The translations under genes and the position numbers were made by a program. 64,000 bases of DNA from Gammaproteobacteria bacterium. Lineage in GTDB: Bacteria > Pseudomonadota > Gammaproteobacteria > Burkholderiales > Rhodocyclaceae. The stretch spans positions 117,931-181,930 of the forward strand of contig JAHJEO010000003.1 of the NCBI GenBank assembly GCA_018825305.1, in the 5' to 3' direction. Below the pieces are notes generated by a model, which saw only the letters and a list, made by a program, of their open reading frames with translations, ran no database searches and was not told the DNA's origin. Below, piece by piece: positions 1 through 9,700 of the stretch (position 1 is its first letter; each line of letters opens with the position of its first letter).

Positions 1-7
1 AATGGTT

Positions 8-1051
8 TCACAGCGTCGCGTCGTCCATGATCGTCTGATACATCTTCGTCAGCTTGTCGCACATCTCGTCGAGTTCCGAGTTGTTGAAAATCTGGCTGAG
101 TCGCTTGGGGTTGCTCGCCATCATCTTCACCTTGCCGCCCTGCTCGATGATCGTGAAGCGGCAGGGCAGGAACAGGCCGACGCGTGGATCGGTGTTGAGG
201 GCCTGGGCCAGCAGGCCGAAGTTGCAGACGTAGACGATGTGCTGGCGCGGATTTTCCTGTCCCGGCTTGACTATGCCTTCATCGAGCGCCTGTTCGCGGA
301 TGAAGACGAAGTTGTTGGTTTCGGCGGCGCGCTTGAGGTTGTCGATGGTGGTCTTGAAGTCGTAGGGAGACTCGACCACGATCACCGGGTCTGCAGCCGG
401 CTGCCCGGCGCCATTTCCTGCCAGCGGCGATTTTTCGAAGCCGCGGACGAAGGCGACGAGATCATCGATGTCCTTTTCCTCGAGGCCCTTTTTCAGGAAG
501 GACTGCATCGGTGTGCCGGCGACACCTTTCATCAGGATTGCCTTGATGCGGTGGTCGCTGGCTGATGCCAGGAAGCCAGCGTTGTGCAATGCCGGCGCCA
601 CGATCGCCTGCTCCCGCGGGCGCGACAGCGTCACCCCGGTACCCTTGCCACCCTCGCCGTTGGCGCCGTGGCAAGAGGCACAGTGCTTCTGGAACAGCTT
701 GCTGCCATTGTCGGCGTTGCCGTCGATGCGGGTAGTCGGATAGCTGGCGAAGGGGCCTGGGTTCCAGCTGCCGATGTGGGCGACGATGGCGTCCACATCG
801 GCATTGGACAGGGCCACGAAGGCCGGCATGACGCGCCCCGGCCGGCCGTGGCGGATGGTTTTTCGCAGGTAGTCCTCGGAGGACAGCGCGTGGAATGCCG
901 GCAGCGCCAGCGGTACGCCGATGCCGCCGCTGCCGTGTTCGCCGTGGCAGGCCGCGCAGTTCTGCGCGTAGAGCTTGGCGCCGTCGGCAGTTAGGGCCTG
1001 TGTCGGGGTCAGCAGGCCGAACAGGAATAGCAGAGAAGCAAGAAGTTTCAT
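8..1051 (-). CDS. Diheme c-type cytochrome with C-terminal DUF302 domain
   Basis: This 347-aa exported protein has a signal peptide (about residues 1-19) and two heme c motifs, CAACH at 32-36 and CASCH at 124-128, each in a class I cytochrome fold. The C-terminal third (about 230-340) resembles the DUF302 fold. It is probably a periplasmic electron carrier; what DUF302 contributes is unknown. The gene is complete, with its stop at bases 8-10, and is transcribed away from nirS. The cytochrome assignment rests on visible motifs; DUF302 is recognised by sequence pattern only. Confidence 0.85.
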   Translation of the reverse strand: MKLLASLLFLFGLLTPTQALTADGAKLYAQNCAACHGEHGSGGIGVPLALPAFHALSSEDYLRKTIRHGRPGRVMPAFVALSNADVDAIVAHIGSWNPGPFASYPTTRIDGNADNGSKLFQKHCASCHGANGEGGKGTGVTLSRPREQAIVAPALHNAGFLASASDHRIKAILMKGVAGTPMQSFLKKGLEEKDIDDLVAFVRGFEKSPLAGNGAGQPAADPVIVVESPYDFKTTIDNLKRAAETNNFVFIREQALDEGIVKPGQENPRQHIVYVCNFGLLAQALNTDPRVGLFLPCRFTIIEQGGKVKMMASNPKRLSQIFNNSELDEMCDKLTKMYQTIMDDATL

Positions 1052-1194
1052 GAGGCGACAGCCGGCATGGCCGGGTGGTTTCAGCCGAGTACGATAACGA
1101 TGCTGATTTTACACGCCACCCTGGATCGCCAGACCCCGCATTGGACAGCGACCTATGACTTAGGCCAGAATCCTTTCTGCAAGAGTGGTGAAAA

Positions 1195-1208
1195 TTGATT
1201 GCTGTCAA
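1195..1208. promoter_or_regulatory. FNR/Dnr-type box upstream of nirS
   Basis: TTGATTGCTGTCAA fits the dyad TTGAT-N4-(A/G)TCAA read by FNR/Anr/Dnr regulators. Its centre is about 91 bp before the nirS start, in the divergent spacer with the diheme cytochrome gene, so it most likely gives anaerobic and NO-dependent control of nirS. Confidence 0.8.
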
Positions 1209-1292
1209 AGAAACGACTCTGCTAGAAGCGGATGCTTCGGTCCCATAGGTGTCGCACACCTATCTACCATCAATCACGGGGAGCCAAAATCC

Positions 1293-2987
1293 ATGAAGAC
1301 GCGCAAGCTCGTTAGTTCTCTTAAGTATGCTTTGTTGCCGGCGGCGCTGTTTGGCGCCTTCGGTAGTGCCTTGGCGCAGGAAGCCACCGCGCCCACGTTG
1401 TCCGCCACCGAGAAGGAACAGGCGAAGAAAATCTACTTTGAGCGTTGTGCCGGTTGCCACGGCGTACTGCGCAAGGGTGCCACCGGCAAGAACCTTGAGC
1501 CGCACTGGACAAAAACCCTGAAGGACGGCACCAAGCAGGAAGGCGGCACGCTCAAGCTCGGCCAGAACCGTCTCGAGAAGATCATCGCCTACGGCACCGA
1601 AGGCGGCATGGTTAACTTCGACGACATCCTGACCAAGGACGAACTGTCCCTGATGGCGAAGTACATCCAGAACACCCCGGATGTGCCGCCCGAGTACAGC
1701 TTCAAGGAAACCATGGATTCCTGGAAAGTCATTGTGCCGGTCAAGGATCGCCCGACCAAGCAGATGAACAAGTACAACCTCAAGAATATGTTCTCGGTCA
1801 CGCTGCGCGACACTGGCGAAGTGGCCCTGATCGACGGCGACACCAAGGAAATCCGCAGCATCGTCAAGACCGGCTACGCGGTGCACATTTCCCGTCTGTC
1901 GAAGTCCGGCCGCTATGTCTATGTGATCGGCCGTGATGGTCGTTTGAGCCTGATCGACCTGTGGATGGAGAAGCCCGCGGTGGTTGCCGAGCTGAAGATC
2001 GGCTTCGATGCCCGTTCGGTGGATACCTCCAAGTTCAAGGGCTACGACGACAAGTACGCCATCGCCGGTTCCTACTGGCCGCCCCAGTACGTGATCATGG
2101 ATGGCGACACACTGAAGCCGCTCAAGGTCGTCTCGACCCGCGGCATGACGGTGGACGGCGAGTATCACCCCGAGCCGCGTGTTGCCTCGATCGTTTCCTC
2201 CGAGATCAAGCCCGAGTGGGTCGTGAACATCAAGGAGACCGGCCAGATCCTGCTGGTTGACTACTCGGACATCAAGAACCTGAAGACCACCACCATCGAG
2301 TCCGCCAAGTTCCTGCATGACGGCGGCTGGGATGCCACCAAGCGCTACTTCCTGGTCGCGGCCAACGCTTCGAACAAGATTGCCGCCGTGGATACCAAAC
2401 TCGGCAAGCTGGCTGCGCTGATCGATGTCGCCAAGCTGCCGCACCCTGGGCGCGGCGCCAACTTCGTCCATCCGAAGTTCGGTCCGGTCTGGGCCACCGG
2501 CCACCTTGGTGCGGATGTCGTGACCCTGATCAGCACGCCGTCGGACGACAAGAAGTACGCCAAGTTCAAGGAGTTCAACTGGAAGGTCGTCCAGGAAATG
2601 AAGCACGTGCCGGGCAATCTGTTCGTCAAGACCCATCCGAAGTCCAAGCACTTCTGGGCCGATGCGCCGCAGAACCCCGAGAAGTCACTGGCGGAATCCG
2701 TGGCGGTGTGGAGCATGTCTGACCTGTCGAAGCCGAAGGCGATCATCAACGTCGCCAAGGACTCCGGCCTGCCGGAGACCAAGGCCACCCGTCGTGCCGT
2801 GCATCCCGAGTACAGCGCGGACGGCAAGGAAGTCTGGATCTCCCTGTGGGGCGGCAAGACCGACCAGTCGGCCATCGTGGTGTATGACGACGCGACGCTG
2901 AAGGTCAAGAAGGTGATTACCGATCCGAAGATGATTACCCCGACCGGCAAGTTCAACGTCTACAACACCCAGCACGACATCTATTGA
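1293..2987 (+). CDS. nirS: Cytochrome cd1 nitrite reductase NirS
   Basis: Periplasmic dissimilatory nitrite reductase (nitrite to NO), 564 aa. It has a signal peptide ending near residue 28 (AFGSALAQ), a cytochrome c domain with heme motif CAGCH at 52-56, and an eight-bladed heme d1 propeller making up the rest. The ATG at 1293 was chosen over an upstream in-frame start because it begins the signal peptide and follows GGGAG. An FNR/Dnr box lies upstream and a hairpin with a T-run follows the stop. Length and motifs are normal for NirS. Confidence 0.97.
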   Translation: MKTRKLVSSLKYALLPAALFGAFGSALAQEATAPTLSATEKEQAKKIYFERCAGCHGVLRKGATGKNLEPHWTKTLKDGTKQEGGTLKLGQNRLEKIIAYGTEGGMVNFDDILTKDELSLMAKYIQNTPDVPPEYSFKETMDSWKVIVPVKDRPTKQMNKYNLKNMFSVTLRDTGEVALIDGDTKEIRSIVKTGYAVHISRLSKSGRYVYVIGRDGRLSLIDLWMEKPAVVAELKIGFDARSVDTSKFKGYDDKYAIAGSYWPPQYVIMDGDTLKPLKVVSTRGMTVDGEYHPEPRVASIVSSEIKPEWVVNIKETGQILLVDYSDIKNLKTTTIESAKFLHDGGWDATKRYFLVAANASNKIAAVDTKLGKLAALIDVAKLPHPGRGANFVHPKFGPVWATGHLGADVVTLISTPSDDKKYAKFKEFNWKVVQEMKHVPGNLFVKTHPKSKHFWADAPQNPEKSLAESVAVWSMSDLSKPKAIINVAKDSGLPETKATRRAVHPEYSADGKEVWISLWGGKTDQSAIVVYDDATLKVKKVITDPKMITPTGKFNVYNTQHDIY

Positions 2988-3010
2988 TCGTCGCGGGCTA
3001 GCAGGACCAG

Positions 3011-3043
3011 CCGGGGGGCGGAGCAATCCGGTCCCCGGTTTTT
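3011..3043 (+). terminator. Rho-independent terminator after nirS
   Basis: Arms CCGGGG (3011-3016) and CCCCGG (3033-3038) are followed by five T. This suggests that at least part of nirS transcription ends before the next cytochrome gene. Confidence 0.65.
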
Positions 3044-3141
3044 CATTCTGATTTCCGGATTCTTGAGTGTCGTCAACCCCCGCGGGCGTTGCGACGTTCT
3101 AGAATCAATGCCATCTGGCCACTTCAACAAAGGAGTCTGAC

Positions 3142-4008
3142 ATGCACAAGAAGCTCATCGTTTCCTCGATTGCCGCGATGCTGGCCTGCAGTGCCGGCAG
3201 CGTTCTGGCTGCCGCCCCCGACTGGGGCAAGGTGCCGAGCAAGAAGATCACCGTGTTCTACCCCGGCGTGTCGCCGATCGAGTGGATCACCAAGGGCACC
3301 GAACATGGTGGTGCCAAGGGCCTCAAGAAGGGCGAAAGCTGCGCCGCCTGCCACGATGAGGAAGCTGCCGACATGGGCAAGAAAATGGCCACCGGCCAGA
3401 AGCTGGAGCCCAAGGTCACCAAGGGCAAGGCCGGCAGCATTCCCGTGACGGTGCAGGCTGCCAACGACGGCACTAACCTTTACATGCGTTTCTCCTGGAA
3501 GCAGCCCGCTGCCAGCGGCGGCGGTGCCGACAAGGAAAATGCGGTCAAGCTTGCCTTCATGCTCGAAGACCACAAGGTCGAGCGTGCCGATCTTTCCGGC
3601 TGCTGGGAAACCTGCCACGGCGACGCGCGCACCATGCCCGACGCCAAGGACGACAAGAAGACCAAGTACGTCAAGGACGGCAGCGTTGCCAGCGGCAAGT
3701 TCTATGACCTGCTGCAGTGGAAGAGCAAGGGCAAGCCCGCCGACGGCTACGTTGCCGACAAGCGCGTGATGGAAGGCGGCAAGGGCCTGGTCGAAGCCAA
3801 GGGCGAGAACAAGGGCGGCGATTGGGTCGTTACCTTTACCCGCAAGCTGGCGGGCGGTGGCGAGGGCGACATCGCCATGGCATCGGGCAAGGTCTACAAC
3901 TTTGGCTTTGCCATTCATGACGACCATGCCGACGGTCGCTTCCACCATGTCTCGCTGGGTTACACGCTGGGCATCGACGCGAAGGCCGACATCACTGCTG
4001 CCAAGTGA
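3142..4008 (+). CDS. Exported cytochrome c, ethylbenzene-dehydrogenase-type heme domain, with a CX3CH motif
   Basis: A 288-aa exported protein with its signal peptide ending near residue 24 (VLAA). It has one normal heme c motif, CAACH (67-71), and a second site CWETCH (154-159) with three residues between the cysteines. The remainder resembles the heme-binding domain of the ethylbenzene dehydrogenase/cytochrome c-552 family (inference from pattern). AAGGAG precedes the ATG. Its place between nirS and nirC suggests a periplasmic electron carrier linked to nitrite reduction. Terminators stand on both sides, so it can be made as a single-gene transcript. Confidence 0.8.
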   Translation: MHKKLIVSSIAAMLACSAGSVLAAAPDWGKVPSKKITVFYPGVSPIEWITKGTEHGGAKGLKKGESCAACHDEEAADMGKKMATGQKLEPKVTKGKAGSIPVTVQAANDGTNLYMRFSWKQPAASGGGADKENAVKLAFMLEDHKVERADLSGCWETCHGDARTMPDAKDDKKTKYVKDGSVASGKFYDLLQWKSKGKPADGYVADKRVMEGGKGLVEAKGENKGGDWVVTFTRKLAGGGEGDIAMASGKVYNFGFAIHDDHADGRFHHVSLGYTLGIDAKADITAAK

Positions 4009-4050
4009 TGCATTGAGTCCTCGTTTTGCCCCACATCGAGTGGGTGAGGA

Positions 4051-4079
4051 AAGGGCAGCCCGGGCGGCTGCCCTTTTTC
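4051..4079 (+). terminator. Strong Rho-independent terminator
   Basis: Arms AGGGCAGCC and GGCTGCCCT are separated by CGGGC and followed by a T-run. It separates the cytochrome gene from the nirC promoter region. Confidence 0.85.
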
Positions 4080-4211
4080 TTGCTGTGCGGCGCGCCACGG
4101 AAGGTTTCGAATAGATCCGTTTGGATATGTCTTTAGCTATACTCGCCATGTGCTGCTGGCGGATGTGACTCTCTGTGGCTAACATCCATCCGCGAGGCAA
4201 GCAGTGTGAAG

Positions 4212-4225
4212 TTGATGATAGTCAA
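4212..4225. promoter_or_regulatory. FNR/Dnr-type box upstream of nirC
   Basis: TTGATGATAGTCAA matches TTGAT-N4-(A/G)TCAA. Its centre is 41.5 bp before the GTG of nirC, so transcription could start at or close to the start codon. It probably drives nirCFDL and the genes after them. Confidence 0.75.
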
Positions 4226-4259
4226 TGTCGTGTTCCAGTAGAGTCGCCATCCTGACACC

Positions 4260-4583
4260 GTGATCAACAAATACTTGGCAATTGCGCTGCTGCTCGCTGG
4301 GCCGGTTCATGCCTCAGACCCGGGCGCCGCCCGCCAGAGCGAGCTGGTGAGACTGGTGCGGCAGGATTGCGGCTCCTGTCACGGCATGCAACTGACCGGT
4401 GGACTGGGGCTACCGCTTACAGCAGAAGCCCTGCGCGACAAGCCTTTCGATGGGCTGGTGGCGACGGTGGTTTATGGTCGTCCGGGGACGGCGATGCCGC
4501 CGTGGAAGACCATCCTGTCCGAACCGGAGGCCGAATGGATAGTGCGCCAATTGATGCAAGGTTTTCCGACGGAGGTTCGATGA
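4260..4583 (+). CDS. nirC: Small periplasmic cytochrome c, NirC-like
   Basis: A 107-aa monoheme cytochrome with a short signal peptide (about residues 1-18) and heme motif CGSCH (37-41). A methionine in the GTAMPPW segment near the C-terminus is the likely sixth ligand. NirC proteins are small cytochromes linked to NirS electron transfer or heme d1 maturation. The start is GTG with no clear Shine-Dalgarno, and the FNR box lies so close that a very short leader is possible. The stop overlaps the nirF start (ATGA). Confidence 0.85.
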   Translation: MINKYLAIALLLAGPVHASDPGAARQSELVRLVRQDCGSCHGMQLTGGLGLPLTAEALRDKPFDGLVATVVYGRPGTAMPPWKTILSEPEAEWIVRQLMQGFPTEVR

Positions 4584-5725
4584 AACGCTGGCTTTCACTG
4601 CTGCCTGTTCTGTTGCTGACGGCATGTACCCAGATGCCGTTGCGTGGCACGGGCGATCTTGGCGTCGTCATCGAGCGCGCCACCGGGCGTGTCGCCATCG
4701 TCGATACCACGGCCAAGTCCATCCTTGCCCGCGTCGAGGGTCTGGGCGATCTTTCGCATGCCTCGGTGGTGTTCTCGCGCGATGGTCGCTATGCCTTCGT
4801 CTTCGGCCGTGATGGCGGACTGACCAAGGTTGATCTGTTGCTGGCCAGGATCGACAAGCGCGTGATGCAGGCCGGCAACAGCATCGGCGGTGCGATCTCG
4901 CAGGATGGTCGCCTTGTGGTGGCACAGAACTACGAGCCGGGCGGTATCAAAGTATTCGACGCGGTGACGCTGGAACTGCTCTCGGAAGTGCCGACGCAAT
5001 CAAAGGTGGTGGGGCTGGCCGATCTGCCGGGCCAGCGCTTTGCCTATGCATTGTTCGACAAGGGCGAGATATGGATCAGTGACCTGTCCGACCCGCGCGT
5101 GCCGAAGACGCAGAAGTTTCCCGCCGGCATGCAACCCTACGACGGACTGGTGACGCCCAACGGCCGCCACTACATGGCCGGCCTGTTCGGCGAGGACGGC
5201 ATCGCGCTGCTCGACACCTGGCGGCCCGAACTCGGCACCAGCAAGATCCTCGAGCACTACGGCAAGGGCCAGGAGAAGCTGCCGGTGTTCAAGATGCCGC
5301 ACCTGCGCGGCTGGGCAGTCGCCGGCGGAAAGGCCTATCTGCCGGCGATCGGCCGCCACGAGGTGCTGCTGGTCGATACTGCGACGTGGAAGGAAGCCGG
5401 CCGCGTCCAGGTCAAGGGCCAGCCGGTGTTCGTCATGGCCCGACCCGATGGTCGTCAGGTCTGGGTCAATTTCGCCTTCCCGGACAATGGCTGGGTGCAG
5501 GTGATCGATACGCTGAGCGGCCAGATCGTCCAGACGCTGCAGCCGGGCAAGGCCATCCTGCACATGGAGTTTTCGCCGCGCGGCGAGCATGTCTGGCTGT
5601 CGGCACGCGACGATCACATGGTTTCGATCTACGATACGCAGACATTCAAGCGGCTGGCCACCTTGCCGGCCGACAGTCCCTCCGGAATCTTCTTCACATC
5701 ACGTGCCGCGAGGACCGGATTCTGA
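4580..5725 (+). CDS. nirF: Heme d1 biosynthesis protein NirF
   Basis: A 381-aa protein with a lipoprotein signal peptide (lipobox LLTAC near residue 15) and a beta-propeller related to the NirS d1 domain. NirF acts in the periplasm at a late step of heme d1 synthesis, oxidising a side chain of the dihydro-d1 precursor. The ATG at 4580 overlaps the nirC stop and has GGAGG five bases upstream. The lipobox suggests membrane anchoring, as in some other NirF proteins. Confidence 0.95.
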   Translation: MKRWLSLLPVLLLTACTQMPLRGTGDLGVVIERATGRVAIVDTTAKSILARVEGLGDLSHASVVFSRDGRYAFVFGRDGGLTKVDLLLARIDKRVMQAGNSIGGAISQDGRLVVAQNYEPGGIKVFDAVTLELLSEVPTQSKVVGLADLPGQRFAYALFDKGEIWISDLSDPRVPKTQKFPAGMQPYDGLVTPNGRHYMAGLFGEDGIALLDTWRPELGTSKILEHYGKGQEKLPVFKMPHLRGWAVAGGKAYLPAIGRHEVLLVDTATWKEAGRVQVKGQPVFVMARPDGRQVWVNFAFPDNGWVQVIDTLSGQIVQTLQPGKAILHMEFSPRGEHVWLSARDDHMVSIYDTQTFKRLATLPADSPSGIFFTSRAARTGF

Positions 5726-5727
5726 CC

Positions 5728-6729
5728 ATGGATTCTCCCTACAGTCCGCTGGAATTTTCGCTTCTCAACGCATGGCAGCGCGACTTCCCGCTGGTGTCGC
5801 GGCCATTTGCGGCGATTGGAGAAAAAGTCGGCGCTGGCGAGACGGCGGTGATTGAAACCTTGGCGCGTCTGCATCAACGCGGGGCCGTCAGTCGCGTCGG
5901 TGCGGTGTTCGCGCCGCGGCGCATCGGTGCCTCGACGCTGGCCGCGCTGGCCGCGCCGCCTGATCGGCTGGAGGAGGTGGCCGAGCTGGTCAGCCAGCGG
6001 CCCGAGGTTAACCACAACTACCAGCGCGAGCACCACTACAACCTGTGGTTCGTCGCCACGGCACCGGATTCGCTTCACCTCGAGGCGACGCTGGAGGACA
6101 TCGCGCGGGAGACCGGCTGTCCGGTGATGTCGCTGCCGCTGCAGGAAGAGTTCCACATCGATCTCGGCTTCGATCTCGCCGGCAAGGACGGCAAGTCCGC
6201 CCGGATGGCACACCCCTGCCTCGGCAACGAGCCGAGCCAGGCGACGCCGAGCGCCGCTGACCAGAAATTGATGGCGGCGCTGCAACCGGGGCTGGATCTG
6301 GTTGCGCAGCCGTTCGCCGCGCTGGCCGCGCGAGTCGGCCTGCCCGAGGCCGGCGTGATCGAGCGCATCGCCGGCTGGCTGGATAACGGCATCGTCAAGC
6401 GCTTCGGTGTCGTCGTGCGCCATCACGAACTTGGCTATCGGGCGAATGCGATGACAGTGTTCGACGTGCCCGATGCCCTGGTGTCAGAGGTCGGCCAGCG
6501 ACTGGCGCGGGAAGATGGCGTGACGCTCTGCTATCGCCGAGCCCGCCACCTGCCCGAGTGGCCCTACAACCTTTACTGCATGGTGCACGGTCGTTCCCGC
6601 GAAGAAGTGCTGCCGGTGATCGAGCGTCTTTGCCGCATTGCCGGCTATCCCTGCGAGGCCCTGTTCAGCCTGCGCCGCTTCAAGCAGTGCGGCGCGCGCT
6701 ACTTCGTCGCGCCGGCCACGGCCGCCTAG
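5728..6729 (+). CDS. nirDL: Fused siroheme decarboxylase NirDL
   Basis: A 333-aa protein made of two AsnC/Lrp-like halves. The NirD-like half is about residues 1-155, with the conserved NHNYQREHHYNLWF region. The NirL-like half is about 170-330, with CYRRARHLPEWPYNLYCMVHG. With NirG and NirH it decarboxylates siroheme to 12,18-didecarboxysiroheme. The ATG starts 3 bp after the nirF stop. A copy of the dispersed repeat falls in the N-terminal half (5821-5847) and encodes EKVGAGETA. Confidence 0.95.
   Translation: MDSPYSPLEFSLLNAWQRDFPLVSRPFAAIGEKVGAGETAVIETLARLHQRGAVSRVGAVFAPRRIGASTLAALAAPPDRLEEVAELVSQRPEVNHNYQREHHYNLWFVATAPDSLHLEATLEDIARETGCPVMSLPLQEEFHIDLGFDLAGKDGKSARMAHPCLGNEPSQATPSAADQKLMAALQPGLDLVAQPFAALAARVGLPEAGVIERIAGWLDNGIVKRFGVVVRHHELGYRANAMTVFDVPDALVSEVGQRLAREDGVTLCYRRARHLPEWPYNLYCMVHGRSREEVLPVIERLCRIAGYPCEALFSLRRFKQCGARYFVAPATAA
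5821..5847 (+). repeat. Dispersed 27-bp repeat, copy in nirDL
   Basis: Near-exact copy of the repeat with core AAAGTCGGCGCTGGCGGGAC; here GA replaces GG in the second half. It lies in frame within nirDL. Confidence 0.7.
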
Positions 6730-6756
6730 GCCGGACCGCCGCCCGCCGAGCCGGCG

Positions 6757-9700
6757 ATGCCGACGTTTTCGCTTTCCCGCAAGTTCCTCGCCGTCGCGCT
6801 GGGGGTACTAACGCTCTGGTTGGTGGACTTTGGCGTTTTCTATCGCATGGTCGGCGATCGCCAGCACATCGACGACCAGGTCAATGCGGTTGGCCGCATG
6901 CGCATGCTGACACAGCGGATCGGCTATCGCTGCGCCCTCGAAAGCGCCGCGCCCGGGGAATATCAGGCGGAAGTGGCGGGCATGCTCGATACCTGGGAGC
7001 GTGGCCTGCTGGCGCTCGAGCGCGGCGGTGAAGTGTTCGGTACCACCCTGCCGCTGCCGCGTGATGCGCAACGGCCCCGCCTGCAAGAACTGCGAGCCCA
7101 ATGGGAACACTGGCGCGAGGAGGTGCGCGGCGCCATGACGCTGACCGCGGCGGGACGCAGCGGTGCCTGCCTGGCGCCCCGCGTCGCCATGGCCGCCGAC
7201 GACATCGTCCATACCATCGACGGCTTCCTGGCCGACGCCACCCGCCATGTGCGGGCGGAGCAGCGCGAGGCCTGGCTGCTGGTGATGTCGCTGATCGCAG
7301 CCAACCTGGTGTTCATCATCATCGGGCTGCTGCTGGTGCGGCGGCGGCTGGTGCAGCCATTGCGGGGGCTGGTCGACCTGAGCAGGGAATACGCGCGCGG
7401 CCGCTTCGAGCAGCGCATGGACTTTGCCTCGGCCGACGAGATTGGCGACCTCAGCCAGGCCTTCAATCGCATGGCCGATCAGACCGTGGCCGACATGGCG
7501 CAGTTGCGCAAGCTGTCGCAGGCCGTGTCGCACAGTTCGGCCGGCGTGGTGATTGCCGATGCCGAAGGCAACATCGAATACGTCAACCCGCGCTGGTGCG
7601 AGATGACCGGCTACGACGCGAGTGAAGCGCTTGGCGCCAACCCGCGCCTGATCCAGTCGGGGCAGACGCCGCTTGCCGTCTATCAGCAGATGTGGGCTGC
7701 GCTGAACGAACAGGGCGCCTGGCGCGGCGAACTGCTCAACAAGCGCAAGACCGGCGAACTGGTGTGGATGCTGCAGAGCATGTCCGCCGTGCGTGACGCC
7801 TCCGGCAAGATCGTCAACTATGTCGCCGTCAGCATCGACATGACGGACTATCGGCGTGCGCTGCAGGACCTGTCGGACAGCAACCGCATGCTGCGCCTGC
7901 TGTCGCGCTGCAACGAGGCGCTGATCCATGCGGTGGATGAGTCCAGTTTCATCGACAGCATCTGCCGCCTCGGTGTCGATCTCGGGGGATACGTTGCGGT
8001 TGGTGTGCTGTGCCGGAGGGGGGGCGGTGGTGGCCTGCTGGGGCTTGTCGGCCATGCCGGCGAGTGGCGTGTCGACGATGCCCTGGACGATGTCTCTGGG
8101 CGTCCGGAGATGATCGTGCTGCCGCTGGTTGAGGGAGATGCCGTGATGGGCGAGTTGCGCTTTCGCCAGGCCAGCGCGACGGCACCGGAGGAAGCCGAGA
8201 TGCGGCTGCTGCGGGAACTGGCGGCCGATCTGGCTTTCGGCCTCGCCAGTCTGCGCGTGGCGGCGGCCCGCCATGCGGCAGAGGCCTCGCTGCGCCTGCG
8301 CGAACGCGCCATCGAGTCCTCGGTCAATGCGATCATGATCGCCAACGTCGAGTCCGGCGCGCTGGCGCTGGGCTATGTCAATGCCGCTTTCGAGCGCATG
8401 ACCGGCTATCCGGCGGCCGAAGTGCTCGGCCGCAATCCAGAATTCCTGCTTGGCGCGGCCACGCTCCAGCTCGGCAGTGGCGAAATTCGCGCCGCCCTGG
8501 CCGAACAGCGCGAGGCGCGTGCCCAGTTGCGCCTGATACGCCGCGACGGCGCGACATTCTGGAGCGAGTTGTTTGTTTCGCCGGTCAGCGACGAATCGGG
8601 AAAGATCGCGCATTTTCTTCTGGTGGCGAACGACATCAGCGAGCGTGTCGCCTACGAGGAACAACTGGCGCGGCAAACCAACTTCGACGCGCTGACCGGC
8701 CTGGCGAATCGCCACCTGCTGACGGATCGTCTCGGCCTCGCGGTGGTGCAGGCGCAGCGGCGCTCGCGGCTGGCAGCAGTGATCGTCATGGACATCGACC
8801 ACTTCAAATACGTGAACGATGGCATGGGCCATGCCCTCGGCGATCGCCTGCTGCAGGAAGTGGCGAAGCGGCTGGCCGGCTATGTGCGGCAGGGCGATAC
8901 CGTGGCCCGCCTCAGTTCGGACGAGTTCGTCATCGTGTTGTCGGAAGTGACGGACGAGGCCTATGTCTCCGAAGTGCTCGAGCGCGTCCAGAAGCTGATT
9001 GCCGCTCCGGTCGTGCTCGATGAACACGAGTTGCTCGTCACCTGCAGCCTCGGCGTCGGGCTGTTCCCGCGGGATGGCGACGATGCCGCGATGCTGCTGC
9101 AGAATGCCGATGCCGCGATGCACCGCGCCAAGGCGGCGGGGCGCAACCAGTTTCAGTTCTTCACCGCGGACATGAACCGTTCTGTCGGCGCCCGACTGGC
9201 GCTGGAGCGGGAATTGCGCCGGGCCGTACAGGGCGAGCAGCTGCGGCTGCATCTGCAGCCACAGGTCGACCTGCACAGCGGTGCGATCGTCGGCGCCGAG
9301 GCGCTGGTGCGCTGGCAGCATCCGGAGCGCGGCCTGATTCCTCCGGGCGAGTTCATTCCGCTAGCCGAGGAAACCGGCCTGATCGTGCCGATCGGCGAAT
9401 GGGTGCTCGACGCGGCCTGCACCCTGGCCAGTGCCTGGAACCGCGAAGGGTTGCCGCGCGTGAATATCGCCGTCAACCTCTCGGCTCGGCAGTTTCGCCA
9501 GCAGAACCTGATTCCGCTGGTGCGGGAGACCCTGGCGGCGAACGATCTCCCTGCCGACCAGCTCGAACTGGAAGTCACCGAGAGCATGGTGATGGACGAT
9601 GTCACCAAGGCCGCGGAGATCCTTGGCGGACTCAAGGCGGTTGGCGTCAAGCTGGCGCTCGATGACTTCGGCACCGGCTATTCCAGCCTGGCCTACCTCA

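Noticed and set aside
6808-9321. 837-aa minus-strand frame opposite the GGDEF/EAL gene
   Set aside because: Shadow frame: the plus strand encodes clear PAS, GGDEF and EAL motifs over the same bases.
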